Source: Paracoccaceae bacterium (lineage in GTDB: Bacteria; Pseudomonadota; Alphaproteobacteria; Rhodobacterales; Rhodobacteraceae). Taken from it: 64,000 nt of DNA. Location of the stretch: NCBI GenBank assembly GCA_019429405.1, contig JAHYIZ010000008.1:1-64000 (forward strand), read 5' to 3'. The first letter of the stretch is position 1; each line of letters begins with the position of its first letter. Position numbers and translations under genes: made by a program. Below, in pieces: positions 33,565 to 43,508 of the stretch. The notes under the pieces are model-generated. The model saw only the letters and a program-made list of their open reading frames with translations. It made no database searches and had not been told where the DNA came from.

Positions 33565-33852
33565 ATGTCCATCGACATCGACACCGCCCGCAAAGTCGCG
33601 CATCTGGCGCGGATCCGGGTGCCCGAAGACAAGCTGCCGGGCCTCGCCGAGCAGCTTTCGGGCATCCTGAGCTTCATGGAACAACTGAACGAGGTTGACG
33701 TGACCGGCGTTGAGCCGATGACCTCGGTCACGCCGATGCGCCTCAAGCGCCGCACCGATGTGGTAACCGACGGCAACATTCAGGCCAGCATCCTGAAAAA
33801 TGCGCCCGACGCACGCGAGGGCTTCTTTGCGGTGCCGAAGGTGGTCGAATGA
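33565..33852 (+). CDS. gatC: Asp/Glu-tRNA amidotransferase subunit C
   Basis: GatC stabilises the GatCAB complex that amidates Glu-tRNA(Gln) and Asp-tRNA(Asn). The 95-residue protein has the usual N-terminal helices ('[19 protein letters not shown]', '[20 protein letters not shown]') and the C-terminal '[12 protein letters not shown]' arm that wraps around GatA. It overlaps gatA by four bases. gatB is not in this window, so it must be encoded elsewhere. Confidence 0.93.
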   Translation: MSIDIDTARKVAHLARIRVPEDKLPGLAEQLSGILSFMEQLNEVDVTGVEPMTSVTPMRLKRRTDVVTDGNIQASILKNAPDAREGFFAVPKVVE

Positions 33853-35339
33853 GCACGCTTAACACCCTCACCATTGCTGCCGCCCGTGACGCGCTGCGCA
33901 AGCGCGAGATCACCTCGGTTGAGCTGACCGAGGCTTGCCTGACCGCTGTTGAAGGCGCGGGCGCGCTCAATGCGTTTGTGCACCACACACCCGAGATTGC
34001 CCGCGCCCAAGCGAAGGCGGCCGATGAGCGCCTGCAAGGGCGCGAAGACGCGCCCGCGCTTTGCGGCATTCCCTTGGGCATCAAAGACCTTTTCTGCACC
34101 AAGGGCGTGCCCAGTCAGGCCGCGTCAAACATCCTGCGCGGCTTTAGGCCCGAATACGAAAGCACCGTGACACAAAACCTGTGGGATGCGGGCGCGGTGA
34201 TGCTGGGCAAGCTCAATATGGATGAGTTTGCCATGGGCTCATCGAACGAGACCTCGTGTTACGGCAACGTCGTCAACCCGTGGCGGCGCAGCAATGACCC
34301 CACGCCGCTGACCCCCGGCGGCTCGTCGGGTGGCTCTGCCTCGGCGGTGGCGGCAGACCTTTGCCTTGGCGCCACCGGCACCGACACCGGCGGCTCGATC
34401 CGCCAGCCCGCTGCCTTTACCGGCATCGTCGGCATCAAGCCCACCTACGGCCGCGTCAGCCGCTGGGGCGTGGTGGCCTTTGCCTCGTCGCTCGATCAGG
34501 CCGGGCCGATGACCAAGACCGTGCGCGACGGCGCGATCATGCTGACCACCATGGCCAGCCACGATGCGAAAGACAGCACCAGCGCCGACCTGCCGGTGCC
34601 CGATTTCGAAGCCGCGCTGACCGGCGACATCCGCGGCAAGAAAATCGGCATCCCGCGCGAATACCGCATGGAAGGCATGCCCGCCGAGATTGAGCGGCTT
34701 TGGGCCGAAGGCAGCGCGATGCTGCGCGATGCGGGCGCCGAAATTGTCGATATCAGCTTGCCGCATACCAAATACGCCCTGCCCGCCTATTATGTCGTGG
34801 CCCCCGCCGAGGCCAGTTCCAACCTCGCGCGCTATGATGGCGTGCGCTACGGCCACCGCGCCAAACTGGGGCCGGGCGACGGCATCACCGAGATGTACGA
34901 AAAAACCCGCGCCGAAGGCTTTGGCGCCGAGGTGCAGCGGCGCATCATGATCGGCACCTATGTGCTGAGCGCCGGGTTCTACGACGCCTATTACAACCGC
35001 GCCCGCAAGGTGCGCGCCCTGATCAAGCGCGACTTCGAACAGGTGTTCGCGGCAGGCATCGACGCGATCCTGACCCCCGCCACCCCGTCCGCCGCCTTTG
35101 GCCTTGGCGAAATGGCCGATGCCTCGCCGGTCGAGATGTACCTCAACGACGTGTTCACGGTGACGGTCAACCTCGCCGGGCTGCCGGGCATCGCGGTGCC
35201 CACCGGCTATGATGCCAAGGGCCTGCCCTTGGGGCTGCAACTGATCGGGCGGCCCTGGGCCGAGGGCGATCTGCTGAATCACGCCTATGTGCTGGAACGC
35301 GCGGCGGGGTTTGTAGGCAAGCCCGCGAAATGGTGGTAA
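33849..35339 (+). CDS. gatA: Asp/Glu-tRNA amidotransferase subunit A
   Basis: The 496-residue amidase subunit releases ammonia from glutamine for tRNA-dependent amidation. The Ser-cis-Ser-Lys triad is visible: Lys79 ('PLGIKDLFC'), the cis-Ser in 'PGGSSGGSA' (near 159), and the nucleophile Ser183 in 'GTDTGGSIR'. The amidase signature runs on with '[20 protein letters not shown]'. Length and C-terminus are normal. It follows gatC with an ATGA overlap. Gln-tRNA and possibly Asn-tRNA in this organism depend on it. Confidence 0.95.
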   Translation: MSTLNTLTIAAARDALRKREITSVELTEACLTAVEGAGALNAFVHHTPEIARAQAKAADERLQGREDAPALCGIPLGIKDLFCTKGVPSQAASNILRGFRPEYESTVTQNLWDAGAVMLGKLNMDEFAMGSSNETSCYGNVVNPWRRSNDPTPLTPGGSSGGSASAVAADLCLGATGTDTGGSIRQPAAFTGIVGIKPTYGRVSRWGVVAFASSLDQAGPMTKTVRDGAIMLTTMASHDAKDSTSADLPVPDFEAALTGDIRGKKIGIPREYRMEGMPAEIERLWAEGSAMLRDAGAEIVDISLPHTKYALPAYYVVAPAEASSNLARYDGVRYGHRAKLGPGDGITEMYEKTRAEGFGAEVQRRIMIGTYVLSAGFYDAYYNRARKVRALIKRDFEQVFAAGIDAILTPATPSAAFGLGEMADASPVEMYLNDVFTVTVNLAGLPGIAVPTGYDAKGLPLGLQLIGRPWAEGDLLNHAYVLERAAGFVGKPAKWW

Positions 35340-35371
35340 GCGGCGCCCAGAACGTTCGAAGGGTGGCTGTG

Positions 35372-36121
35372 ATGCAAGGCAGATATCGGGCAGGGGCCGT
35401 TGCGGCGGCGATGCTGGCGCTTGGCGCTTGCACGGACGGCGCACCGCCCGACCGTGCTGCGGGCGTGGGCTTTGGCGATTACAATGCCTACCTCGCGCAG
35501 CGCGAGGCGGCGCTACAGGGCAACGGGCCAATTCCCCCGGCCCTGTCGCCGCCCTCGGGGGGCGCCACCACGGCCATCAGTGCCGCCCCGCTTGGCAATG
35601 CGCCGCTCAACCCGATGGGCGCCGCGCTGACGGCGCAACCCACGCCCGCAGGCGAGGCGGTGCAACCGCTTGGCGCCGTAGCACCTGCGGCCATTGCCAC
35701 GGCACCTTTGCCCGTCGCGCCGGGTGCCGCCGGGATTTCGGACGAGCAGAGCTTCGATGCGGTGGCCGCGCGCGAGTCGATCGAATCCGACAAGGCGCGG
35801 ATTGAGGCGAACCGTGCCGCCTACGTTGAAGTGGCGCCCACGCCGCTGCCCGAGCGCGCCGCGAACGCCGGGCCAAACCTTGCCGCCTTCGCGCTGGCCG
35901 CAACGAACCGGCTGGGCGAACCGATCTACAATCGTCTTGCAATCAAAATTGTCAACCACGACCGCGCCTGCAGCAAATACGCCTCGGCCGACCTCGCGCA
36001 GACCGCGTTCTTGCAAAACGGCGGCCCCGAACGTGACCTAGGCAACCTCGACCCCGATGGCGATGGCTTTGCCTGTAGCTGGGACCCCACGGCCTTCCAA
36101 TCGGTGCGCGTGCAGCCTTGA
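35372..36121 (+). CDS. Lipoprotein with excalibur-like C-terminal domain
   Basis: A 249-residue exported protein. The N-terminal signal 'AVAAAMLALGAC' ends in a lipobox at about residue 20. The middle is Ala/Pro-rich and probably extended. The C-terminal 60 residues contain 'CSKYASADLAQTAFLQNGGP' and 'NLDPDGDGFACSWDP', which match the excalibur calcium-binding pattern (D-x-D-x-D-G). The start ATG is chosen since AAGGG lies eight bases upstream; an in-frame GTG at 35363 is possible. Role unknown, perhaps at the envelope surface. Confidence 0.75.
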   Translation: MQGRYRAGAVAAAMLALGACTDGAPPDRAAGVGFGDYNAYLAQREAALQGNGPIPPALSPPSGGATTAISAAPLGNAPLNPMGAALTAQPTPAGEAVQPLGAVAPAAIATAPLPVAPGAAGISDEQSFDAVAARESIESDKARIEANRAAYVEVAPTPLPERAANAGPNLAAFALAATNRLGEPIYNRLAIKIVNHDRACSKYASADLAQTAFLQNGGPERDLGNLDPDGDGFACSWDPTAFQSVRVQP

Positions 36122-36173
36122 AGGGGCCGCACGAGCAGATGCAGACTGCCATGTGCAGGAAAGTGAGGGCAGC

Positions 36174-36704
36174 ATGAGCCGTTATCAGGAATTGCGCGAA
36201 GCCTTTGCCGCCTACAAGGATGCCGAAAACCGGTTTTGCCGCGAGAACGAGCGGCTGGCCGGGCTGATCGTTGGCGGGTTGCCCGCCTATCTGGGCATGC
36301 CCGACAGCTTCACGTCAGAAACCGAAGTGATCCGCTACCTCAGCTTTTTCCGCGTCGAGGATGACGAGGATGACAGCGAGGGCGCCGAGGTGCCGTTTCT
36401 GCACGACGCGCTGGCCCATATCACCGACGGCAGTTTTCGCTTTGGGCTGGGGCTGCTGCTGGAGCGCGGCCCCGATGTGCTGCCCAAGCAGAACATGGTG
36501 GTCACAGTCCATTGCCACCGAGAGGGCAGCAAAGCCACGGTCAGCATTGGCGACCGCGAGGTGGTGATCAGCTTTGACGGCACCAGTTGCCCCGAAGTCG
36601 AAAAGGCGCAGGCCGCGCTGCATGAGCTGCTCTGCGACTGGCTGCGCCGCCGCCCCGGCGAAGACGCGAAGAGCCGCAAGATCGGGTTCCGACTGGTGCG
36701 CTAG
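36174..36704 (+). CDS. Conserved hypothetical protein
   Basis: The 176-residue product has an N-terminal helix ('YQELREAFAAYKDAENRFC'), an acidic stretch ('RVEDDEDDSEGAEVP', about residue 62) and beta strands ('NMVVTVHCHREGSKATVSIG') followed by a helix and a basic C-terminus. There is no signal peptide or membrane segment, so it is likely cytoplasmic. GAGGGCAGC before the ATG is a good ribosome site. I do not recognise the family. It stands between the excalibur lipoprotein and rnpB. Confidence 0.6.
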   Translation: MSRYQELREAFAAYKDAENRFCRENERLAGLIVGGLPAYLGMPDSFTSETEVIRYLSFFRVEDDEDDSEGAEVPFLHDALAHITDGSFRFGLGLLLERGPDVLPKQNMVVTVHCHREGSKATVSIGDREVVISFDGTSCPEVEKAQAALHELLCDWLRRRPGEDAKSRKIGFRLVR

Positions 36705-36742
36705 GCGAAATGCCGGGCAGAGCAGCCTTGCCCCCTGCCCCA

Positions 36743-36771
36743 TTGACGCGCCCCTGCCCCGCGCGTATCTG
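36743..36771 (+). promoter_or_regulatory. Promoter of rnpB
   Basis: TTGACG (36743-36748) and TATCTG (36766-36771) are separated by exactly 17 bases and end seven to nine bases before the first bases of rnpB. This is a strong match to a housekeeping sigma-70 promoter. Confidence 0.7.
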
Positions 36772-36778
36772 ACCGCTT

Positions 36779-37182
36779 GCGCGGATGGCCGGATGGCCGC
36801 GAGGCGGGGCGACCCGTCGCGAGGAAAGTCCGGACTCCATGAAGACACGGTGCCGGGTAACGCCCGGCCGGGGCAACCCGAGGGAAAGCGCCACAGAGAA
36901 GAGACCGCCCGGCCTTCGGGCCGGGTAAGGGTGAAACGGTGGGGTAAGAGCCCACCGCGGGACTGGCAACAGGACCGGCACGGCAAGCCCCACCGGGAGC
37001 AACGCCGAATAGGGGCCTCGCGCGGGGGCCGGTCGGGGCAACCCGAGACCGCCCGCAGGGACCTTCGACCCGAGAGGCCCGGGTTGGCGGCTAGATCGCG
37101 CAGGCAACTGCGCGGGCAGAGGAATGGCCATCGAAGGGGGGAAACCCCCGGAACAAGATCCGGCTTACAGGCCATCCGCGCA
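36779..37182 (+). ncRNA. rnpB: RNase P RNA, bacterial class A
   Basis: The RNA is the catalytic part of RNase P, which trims the 5' end of tRNA. P1 is formed by CGCGGATGGCC (36780-36790) and GGCCATCCGCG (37170-37180). Conserved blocks are seen in order: GAGGAAAGTCCGGACTCC (about 36819-36837, CR I), the GGGTGAAACGGTGGGGTAAGAGC stretch split as 'GTGAAACGGTG' and 'GTAAGAGCCCACCG', GGCAACAGG, AGGAATGGCC and ACAAGATCCGGCTTACAGGCC (read as 'GAACAAGATCCGGCTTACAG'). The length of about 400 bases fits Alphaproteobacteria. Ends are set from P1 and may be off by a few bases. Confidence 0.95.
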
Positions 37183-37240
37183 GCTGGCCCGCCGCGACCG
37201 CCCAAGGCCGGAAATCTGCGCCCCGCGGTGGCTTTCGCGG

Positions 37241-37268
37241 TTGACTCTGCCCGGCGGCCAAGTAAAAG
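37241..37268 (+). promoter_or_regulatory. Putative promoter of rpmG
   Basis: TTGACT (37241-37246) and TAAAAG (37263-37268), 16 bases apart, lie 55 bases before the rpmG start. The -35 box is strong and the -10 box weak, as is common in Alphaproteobacteria. Confidence 0.45.
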
Positions 37269-37322
37269 GCGGGCTTCAAGGATTTCGCGGGCGCAGTGTC
37301 GCCCGCCGCTAGGAGACTGAAT

Positions 37323-37490
37323 ATGGCGAAGCCGACGACGATCAAGATCCGTCTGAACTCGACGGCGGGCACCGGGCACTTCTACGTGACCAAGAAGAAC
37401 GCCCGCACCATGACCGAAAAGATGGCCGTGAACAAATACGACCCGGTGGTGCGCAAGCATGTGGAATACAAGGAAGGCAAGATCAAGTAA
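37323..37490 (+). CDS. rpmG: 50S ribosomal protein L33
   Basis: A 55-residue ribosomal protein of the Cys-free type, with '[20 protein letters not shown]' and '[18 protein letters not shown]', normal for Alphaproteobacteria. It lacks the four zinc cysteines found in some L33 variants, so it does not need zinc. AGGAGACTGAAT precedes the ATG. A terminator hairpin follows its stop, so it is probably a single-gene unit behind its own promoter. Confidence 0.95.
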   Translation: MAKPTTIKIRLNSTAGTGHFYVTKKNARTMTEKMAVNKYDPVVRKHVEYKEGKIK

Positions 37491-37519
37491 GATCGCCTGA
37501 TCGATACCGGGACAGTGTC

Positions 37520-37547
37520 AAGGCCGCGCCGCAGGGTGCGGCCTTTT
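37520..37547 (+). terminator. Rho-independent terminator of rpmG
   Basis: AAGGCCGC (37520-37527) pairs with GCGGCCTT (37538-37545) across a 10-base loop and runs into TTTT at 37544-37547. It begins 29 bases after the rpmG stop. Confidence 0.8.
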
Positions 37548-37560
37548 GCTTTGGGGGCGG

Positions 37561-37945
37561 GATAACACGCGTGTCATCAGAGCTAACAGGTTGACCACAC
37601 ATCTATTTTCGGATTTCGTTAAGGCTTTTGAAAGGTTTGGTGGCGAGTACCGGGCGGGGCAGCGATGCCGATGGAGCATCCGAGATGGCTTGGCCCCGAG
37701 GGCCGGAGTGGCGAGGCTCCAGTGGAGCCTCGCCCGGCCCGATTGCCTGCAGGCGCAAGCCGGAAGGCAAGGGGCTATCCGTTAGCCCCGGCGTTGCCTA
37801 ATCGGGGCGCGCCTGCCTGGGCGGGCGCGGTATCGCGCCTGCCGGGGGCAGGCAGGCGCGACCCGATTTACGCGGGGCGCAAATCGGGGGGGCACCATGC
37901 TGGAACGCGGTAGCTTTGTGGCCCGTCAAGTTTGCGCGCAGTCGC
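37561..37945. repeat. Gene-free region of strong inverted repeats
   Basis: No credible gene lies here, but structure is dense. An imperfect 18-base palindrome GATAACACGCGTGTCATC starts it (37561-37578). Three large stem-loops follow: 37700-37740 (GGGCCGG and GCGAGGCTCC pair with GGAGCCTCGC and CCGGCCC around loop AGT), 37765-37799 (AGGCAA and GGGGCTA with TAGCCCC and TTGCCT), and 37800-37868 (AATCGGG and CGCGCCTGCCTG with CAGGCAGGCGCG and CCCGATT, with an inner GGCGGGCGCG/CGCGCCTGCC stem and loop GTAT). CCCGATTT (37862-37869) can also pair with AAATCGGG (37881-37888). It may be a structured RNA or a REP-like element; no transposase is near. Confidence 0.6.
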
Positions 37946-38728
37946 CTAACTTTCTTTGGGGCCTTCGATTAGCTGCGCTTTCTTGGCCGCGATCAACGCC
38001 TTCTTCTCTTCGGCGACCGCCCTAATCCCTGAAAACCGAGCTTGCCTCTTTTCGCGCGCAACATACCAGTCCTCGAAAAGAGACTCGATCAGACCGATGA
38101 GGCGTTGTGCCTCTTGCGTGTCAACGGGGACGATGTGGTTGATGTCTTTTTCCATGTGCGCACCAATATTTCCGATTCCGCGCACATAATCAATGGCATC
38201 AACGCTTTCAATTGACACGCCCTTGGGGCCTTTTTCAGAGTCTACAAGAGCTTTTAATGCCATGACTTCTTTAGCCAATGTTTCCTTTCTGACGCCACAA
38301 AAATCTCTAATCATTCCTTGCAGGCATCGCCGCGACAGCGTTGCTGAGGCCTTCGCGCTTAGGTCGCGAATTCGGCAAGCTTCATAATAATCTTCACGAA
38401 GAGGCGCTGGGATGCACTCCGGTTGCGGTTTTGCCTCGCTTTCAGGAATCAGTCGCCCACTGAAAAGAGTTATTCCATCCTTCTTGGAGGAGTGCCGGAG
38501 TCCACCGTTGAACGGGCGCACGGTTAAATCTTCGCGTATCGAGGCCTCAACGGTTAGTTTCCCACATTCGGGGTTCACGCAAACGGTGGATCTTAAGAAA
38601 ATTCCGAAGCTGCCATCCGCGGAATCACGCACATTGAGATGAAAAGAAGTGAAGTCAAATACAGGATCGGTTACAGTTTGCATTATGCCGCAATGCGGGC
38701 ACATCCAGTTGAATGGTGTGAAAGCCAT
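37946..38728 (-). CDS. DUF4145 domain protein with zinc-ribbon-like N-terminus
   Basis: The 260-residue product has an N-terminal Cys pair 'CPHCG' (residues 10-14) and a later 'CVNPECGKL', a likely zinc ribbon, and a helical DUF4145 part with 'DYYEACRIRDLSAKASATLS', 'DYVRGIGNIGAHMEKD' and a Lys/Ala-rich C-terminal helix. DUF4145 proteins are often found near restriction and other defence genes, but their function is unknown. The gene starts 11 bases after the ettA stop on the same strand and has clearly lower G+C than its neighbours, a sign of transfer into the space between rpmG and ettA. Confidence 0.75.
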   Translation of the reverse strand: MAFTPFNWMCPHCGIMQTVTDPVFDFTSFHLNVRDSADGSFGIFLRSTVCVNPECGKLTVEASIREDLTVRPFNGGLRHSSKKDGITLFSGRLIPESEAKPQPECIPAPLREDYYEACRIRDLSAKASATLSRRCLQGMIRDFCGVRKETLAKEVMALKALVDSEKGPKGVSIESVDAIDYVRGIGNIGAHMEKDINHIVPVDTQEAQRLIGLIESLFEDWYVAREKRQARFSGIRAVAEEKKALIAAKKAQLIEGPKES

Positions 38729-38739
38729 CCTTCATCCCC

Positions 38740-40395
38740 CTACCTCGTAAACTTCTTATACTTCACCCGCGTCGGCTCAATCGAATCCGGCCCCAGGCGG
38801 CGCACCTTGTCGTCTTCATAGGCCTCGAAGTTGCCCTCAAACCATTCCACATGCGCGTCGCCCTCAAAGGCGAGGATATGCGTGCAGAGGCGGTCGAGGA
38901 AGAAGCGGTCGTGGGAAATGATCACGGCGCAGCCGGCGAAATCGTCGATGGCGCTTTCGAGTGCCTGCAGGGTTTCCACGTCAAGGTCGTTGGTGGGTTC
39001 GTCCAGCAGCAGCACGTTGCCGTTTGACCGCAGAAGCTTGGCCAGATGCACGCGGTTGCGTTCACCGCCCGAGAGCACGCCCACCTTTTTCTGCTGGTCG
39101 GTGCCCTTGAAGTTGAAGGCGCCGCAATAGGCGCGGCTGTTCATTTCAAAGTCACCAAGGTGGATCACCTCAAGCCCGTCGGAAATCTCTTCCCAGACGG
39201 TCTTTGTGGCATCAAGCGTGTCGCGCGACTGGTCGACATAGCTCAGCTGCACCGTTTCGCCCAAGGTGATGGTGCCCTCGTCAGGCTCTTCCTGCCCGGT
39301 GATCATTTTGAACAGCGTCGATTTGCCGGCGCCGTTCGGGCCGATCACGCCTACGATCGCCCCCGGCGGCACGGTAAAGCTGAGGTTCTCGATCAAGAGC
39401 TTGTCGCCCATGTGCTTTTTCAGCCCCTGCACGTCGATCACCTTGCCGCCAAGGCGTTCGCCGTTGGGGATGATGATCTGCGCGTTCGAGATACGCTCGC
39501 GCACCGACTGGTCGGCAAGCTCGTTGTATTTCTGAATCCGCGCTTTCTGCTTGGCCTGCCGCGCCTTGGCGCCAGACCGGATCCAGTTCAACTCGCGCTC
39601 GAGAATCTTCGACTTGGCCTTGTCTTCGCGCGCCTCTTGCAGAAGGCGCTTGGCCTTTTGTTCCAGCCACGCGGAATAGTTGCCCTCATAAGGAATGCCA
39701 CGGCCACGGTCGAGTTCGAGGATCCAGCTGGTGATGTCATCAAGGAAATAACGGTCGTGGGTGACGATCAGAATGGTGCCTTCGTAGGCCTTCAGGTGCT
39801 GTTGCAACCAGGCGATCGATTCGGCGTCGAGGTGGTTGGTGGGTTCGTCCAAGAGCAGCATTTCGGGCGCTTCAAGCAGCAGTTTGCACAGCGCCACCCG
39901 GCGCCGCTCGCCGCCCGAAAGGCTGGCCACATCGGCATCATCGGGCGGGCAACGCAGCGCCTCCATCGCCACATCGACCTGGCTGTCGAGATCCCACAGG
40001 TTCTTGGCGTCGATCAGGTCTTGCAGGGCCGACATCTCATCAGCGGTTTCGTCCGAATAATTCATGGCAAGCGCATTGTAGCGGTCAAGAATGGCCTGCT
40101 TGTCAGCGACCCCCAGCATCACGTTGCCGCGCACATCGAGGCTGTCATCAAGCCGGGGTTCCTGCGGCAGGTAGCCGACACGGGCACCCTTTGCGGCCCA
40201 GGCCTCGCCCTGAAAATCGGTATCCATTCCGGCCATGATGCGCAACAGCGTGGATTTGCCAGAGCCGTTGACCCCGACGACCCCGATCTTGACGCCGGGG
40301 AGAAAGTTCAGGTTGATATTCTCAAAGCACTTCTTGCCGCCGGGGTAGGCCTTCGAGACACCTTGCATGTGGTAGACATACTGATACGCGGCCAT
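38740..40395 (-). CDS. ettA: Energy-dependent translational throttle protein EttA
   Basis: A 551-residue ABC-F protein with two ATPase domains and no membrane part. Walker A motifs are 'GVNGSGKST' (near residue 41) and 'GPNGAGKST' (near 355); signature motifs are 'LSGGERRRVAL' and 'LSGGERNRVHL'. Between them lies the ABC-F linker ('EREL' and 'SGAKARQAKQKARI'), and the EttA-type arm is present. EttA binds the ribosomal E site and tunes early translation to ATP levels. The start 'MAAYQYVYHMQGVSKAYPGG' is the normal EttA N-terminus, 135 bases inside a longer open frame. Confidence 0.93.
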   Translation of the reverse strand: MAAYQYVYHMQGVSKAYPGGKKCFENINLNFLPGVKIGVVGVNGSGKSTLLRIMAGMDTDFQGEAWAAKGARVGYLPQEPRLDDSLDVRGNVMLGVADKQAILDRYNALAMNYSDETADEMSALQDLIDAKNLWDLDSQVDVAMEALRCPPDDADVASLSGGERRRVALCKLLLEAPEMLLLDEPTNHLDAESIAWLQQHLKAYEGTILIVTHDRYFLDDITSWILELDRGRGIPYEGNYSAWLEQKAKRLLQEAREDKAKSKILERELNWIRSGAKARQAKQKARIQKYNELADQSVRERISNAQIIIPNGERLGGKVIDVQGLKKHMGDKLLIENLSFTVPPGAIVGVIGPNGAGKSTLFKMITGQEEPDEGTITLGETVQLSYVDQSRDTLDATKTVWEEISDGLEVIHLGDFEMNSRAYCGAFNFKGTDQQKKVGVLSGGERNRVHLAKLLRSNGNVLLLDEPTNDLDVETLQALESAIDDFAGCAVIISHDRFFLDRLCTHILAFEGDAHVEWFEGNFEAYEDDKVRRLGPDSIEPTRVKYKKFTR

Positions 40396-40468
40396 TCTCG
40401 ATGCTCCTGCCAATTCCGGTTCCGGGCGCTGTCTAGAGCAGTTGGCGCGGCAGGGGAAGGGGCGGCGG

Positions 40469-40942
40469 TCAGCAGGGGTTGGCGAAAACCTGCACCCACC
40501 ACGGCCCGGCGCCGCCGGATGCGGGCACATAGCCGATGCCGATGGCGTTGACGCTGCCGCGCAGAATGTTGGCGCGGTGGCCGGACGACTGCATCCATTC
40601 CGCCATCACCCGCCCGGTTTCGCGCCAGCCATAGGCAATGTTTTCGGCGGTGGTGCAACTGCGCAGGCCCGCCGCGCGCACGCGGTTGCCCACCGAACTG
40701 CCTGAAGAGCCGCGATGGTCAAAAAAACCTTTCGTGGCCATGTCGCAGGCATGGCCCTGCGCGGCGGCGTCAAGCCGACTGTCGCGGGCCAGCGGCGCGC
40801 GGCCTTCGCGCGCGCGCTCGGTATTGACGGCGGCAAGGATTTCGTTGGTAACGGCGCTCGATGGGCCGGGGCACTGCCCGGCAAATGCGGGCGCCGCCAG
40901 CGCGAGTGTAGCGGCGAGGACGGCAAGCAGAAGTCTGAACAT
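40469..40942 (-). CDS. Secreted CAP-domain (SCP/PR1) protein
   Basis: The 157-residue product starts with a signal peptide ('LLLAVLAATLALAAPAFAG', cleavage about residue 22). The rest is a CAP domain with 'ILAAVNTERAREGRAPLARD', 'LDAAAQGHACDMATKGFFDH', the family 'AENIAYGW' and 'HRANILRGSVNAIGIGYV' segments. The conserved His and Glu residues of the CAP cavity are present, and cysteines near the ends may form disulfides. Bacterial CAP proteins are secreted or periplasmic with poorly known roles. It is encoded between ettA and rimO on the same strand. Confidence 0.88.
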   Translation of the reverse strand: MFRLLLAVLAATLALAAPAFAGQCPGPSSAVTNEILAAVNTERAREGRAPLARDSRLDAAAQGHACDMATKGFFDHRGSSGSSVGNRVRAAGLRSCTTAENIAYGWRETGRVMAEWMQSSGHRANILRGSVNAIGIGYVPASGGAGPWWVQVFANPC

Positions 40943-41021
40943 GGAACAGGGCTCCGGGTTTCGGGCAGAGGTTGTTTGCCATATCGCGGCAGCAAGGAGA
41001 AAGCATAGAATCTGGCCGATT

Positions 41022-42425
41022 TTATGGCCGGCCTGTTTCCGCCGACCCCAAAACCCGCCGCCCCCAAAGATCGTAGTCGCCCGCCTCTTCCACGGTGACG
41101 GCGGCAAGATCACCCGGTGCCAGCCCCTCGAACCCCTCGTCGATAAAGAGGTTACCGTCGATTTCGGGGGCGTCGGCCCAGGTGCGGCAGGTGGCGCCTT
41201 CAGCATCCACCTCATCCACGATCACTTGCAGCACTTTTCCAACCTTTTGCGCCAGTTTTGCGGCGGAAATCGCCTGTGCCTTTGCCATAAAGCGATCAAA
41301 CCGCTCCTGCTTGACCTCATCGGGAACATGGTCTGGCAGCGCGTTTGACCGCGCGCCTTTGACGTTCTCGTATTGAAAGCACCCGACCCGGTCGAGCTGC
41401 GCCTCGTCCATCCAGTCCAGCAGGGTCTGAAACTCGGCCTCGGTCTCGCCGGGGTAGCCGACGATGAAGGTGGAGCGCAGCGTGATATCGGGGCAGACCG
41501 CGCGCCACGCGGCAATCTCGTCAAGCGTCTTGGCGGCGGCGGCGGGGCGGGCCATGCGGCGCAGGGTTTCGGGGTGGGCGTGCTGAAACGGGATGTCGAG
41601 ATAGGGCAGCACCAGCCCTTCGGCCATCAGCGGCACAAGGTCACGCACATGCGGGTACGGGTAGACGTAATGCAGCCGCACCCAGGCGCCAAGGCTGCCA
41701 AGATCGCGCGCAAGATCGGTGATATGGGCGCGGTGGCCCTTTTCGGTGGCATGGCGCAGGTCAAGGCCGTAGGCGGAGGTGTCTTGCGAAATCACCAACA
41801 GTTCCTTGACGCCCGCCGCCACCAGCCGTTCGGCCTCACGCAACACGGCATGGGCGGGGCGGCTGACCAGTTTGCCCCGCATGTCGGGAATGATGCAGAA
41901 CTTGCAGGCGTGGTTGCAGCCTTCGGAGATCTTCAGGTAGCTGTAGTGGCGCAGGGTCAGGCTGACGGCGCTGGCAGGCAACAGGTCAACGAACGGGTCG
42001 GGCGCGGGCGGCACGGCTGCGTGCACGGCATCAAGCACCGCTTCATACTGATGCGGGCCGGTGACGGCGAGCACGGTGGGGTGCGCGCCGGTGATATACG
42101 CGGGCTCGGCGCCAAGGCAGCCGGTCACAATCACGCGGCCATTTTCGGCCAGCGCCTCTCCGATGGCCTCTAGACTTTCGGCCTTGGCGCTGTCGAGAAA
42201 GCCGCAGGTGTTGACGATCACCGCATCGGCGCCGCGATAATCGGGGCTGATGGCGTAGCCTTCGGCGCGCAAGCGGGTCAGAATGCGCTCACTGTCGACC
42301 AACGCCTTGGGGCAGCCGAGGCTGACCATGCCGATGGTGGGTTGGCCGGGGCGCGGGGCATCGGGCACCAGCGCGCGGGCAAGATCGGGGCGGAGGTTGG
42401 GCGGGTTCTGAACCATGCGCGGCAT
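41022..42425 (-). CDS. rimO: Ribosomal protein S12 methylthiotransferase
   Basis: RimO adds a methylthio group to Asp88 of ribosomal protein S12. The 467-residue enzyme has the UPF0004 domain ('[18 protein letters not shown]', with further Cys in '[10 protein letters not shown]' and 'VTGCLGAEP'), the radical SAM cluster motif 'CNHACKFC' (near residue 173), and a C-terminal TRAM domain ('[14 protein letters not shown]'). All six cluster cysteines are present. Start may be the ATG at 42425 or the one three codons later. Downstream lies the CAP gene. Confidence 0.93.
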   Translation of the reverse strand: MPRMVQNPPNLRPDLARALVPDAPRPGQPTIGMVSLGCPKALVDSERILTRLRAEGYAISPDYRGADAVIVNTCGFLDSAKAESLEAIGEALAENGRVIVTGCLGAEPAYITGAHPTVLAVTGPHQYEAVLDAVHAAVPPAPDPFVDLLPASAVSLTLRHYSYLKISEGCNHACKFCIIPDMRGKLVSRPAHAVLREAERLVAAGVKELLVISQDTSAYGLDLRHATEKGHRAHITDLARDLGSLGAWVRLHYVYPYPHVRDLVPLMAEGLVLPYLDIPFQHAHPETLRRMARPAAAAKTLDEIAAWRAVCPDITLRSTFIVGYPGETEAEFQTLLDWMDEAQLDRVGCFQYENVKGARSNALPDHVPDEVKQERFDRFMAKAQAISAAKLAQKVGKVLQVIVDEVDAEGATCRTWADAPEIDGNLFIDEGFEGLAPGDLAAVTVEEAGDYDLWGRRVLGSAETGRP

Positions 42426-42458
42426 ATAGCGGTGCGCGAAGCCGCGCGAAAGCCCCGC

Positions 42459-43507
<1,049 letters not shown>

Positions 43508-43508
<1 letters not shown>

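Noticed and set aside
36568-37320. Several open frames on both strands across 36568-37320
   Set aside because: They cover the RNase P RNA, whose conserved blocks and P1 pairing are clear; the frames are by-products of high G+C.
37546-37913. Two short forward open frames in the rpmG-DUF4145 gap
   Set aside because: They run through perfect hairpin arms, lack ribosome sites and show no protein-like composition.
39046-40551. Forward open frame of 501 codons over ettA
   Set aside because: It is antisense to ettA, whose ABC-F motifs are complete.
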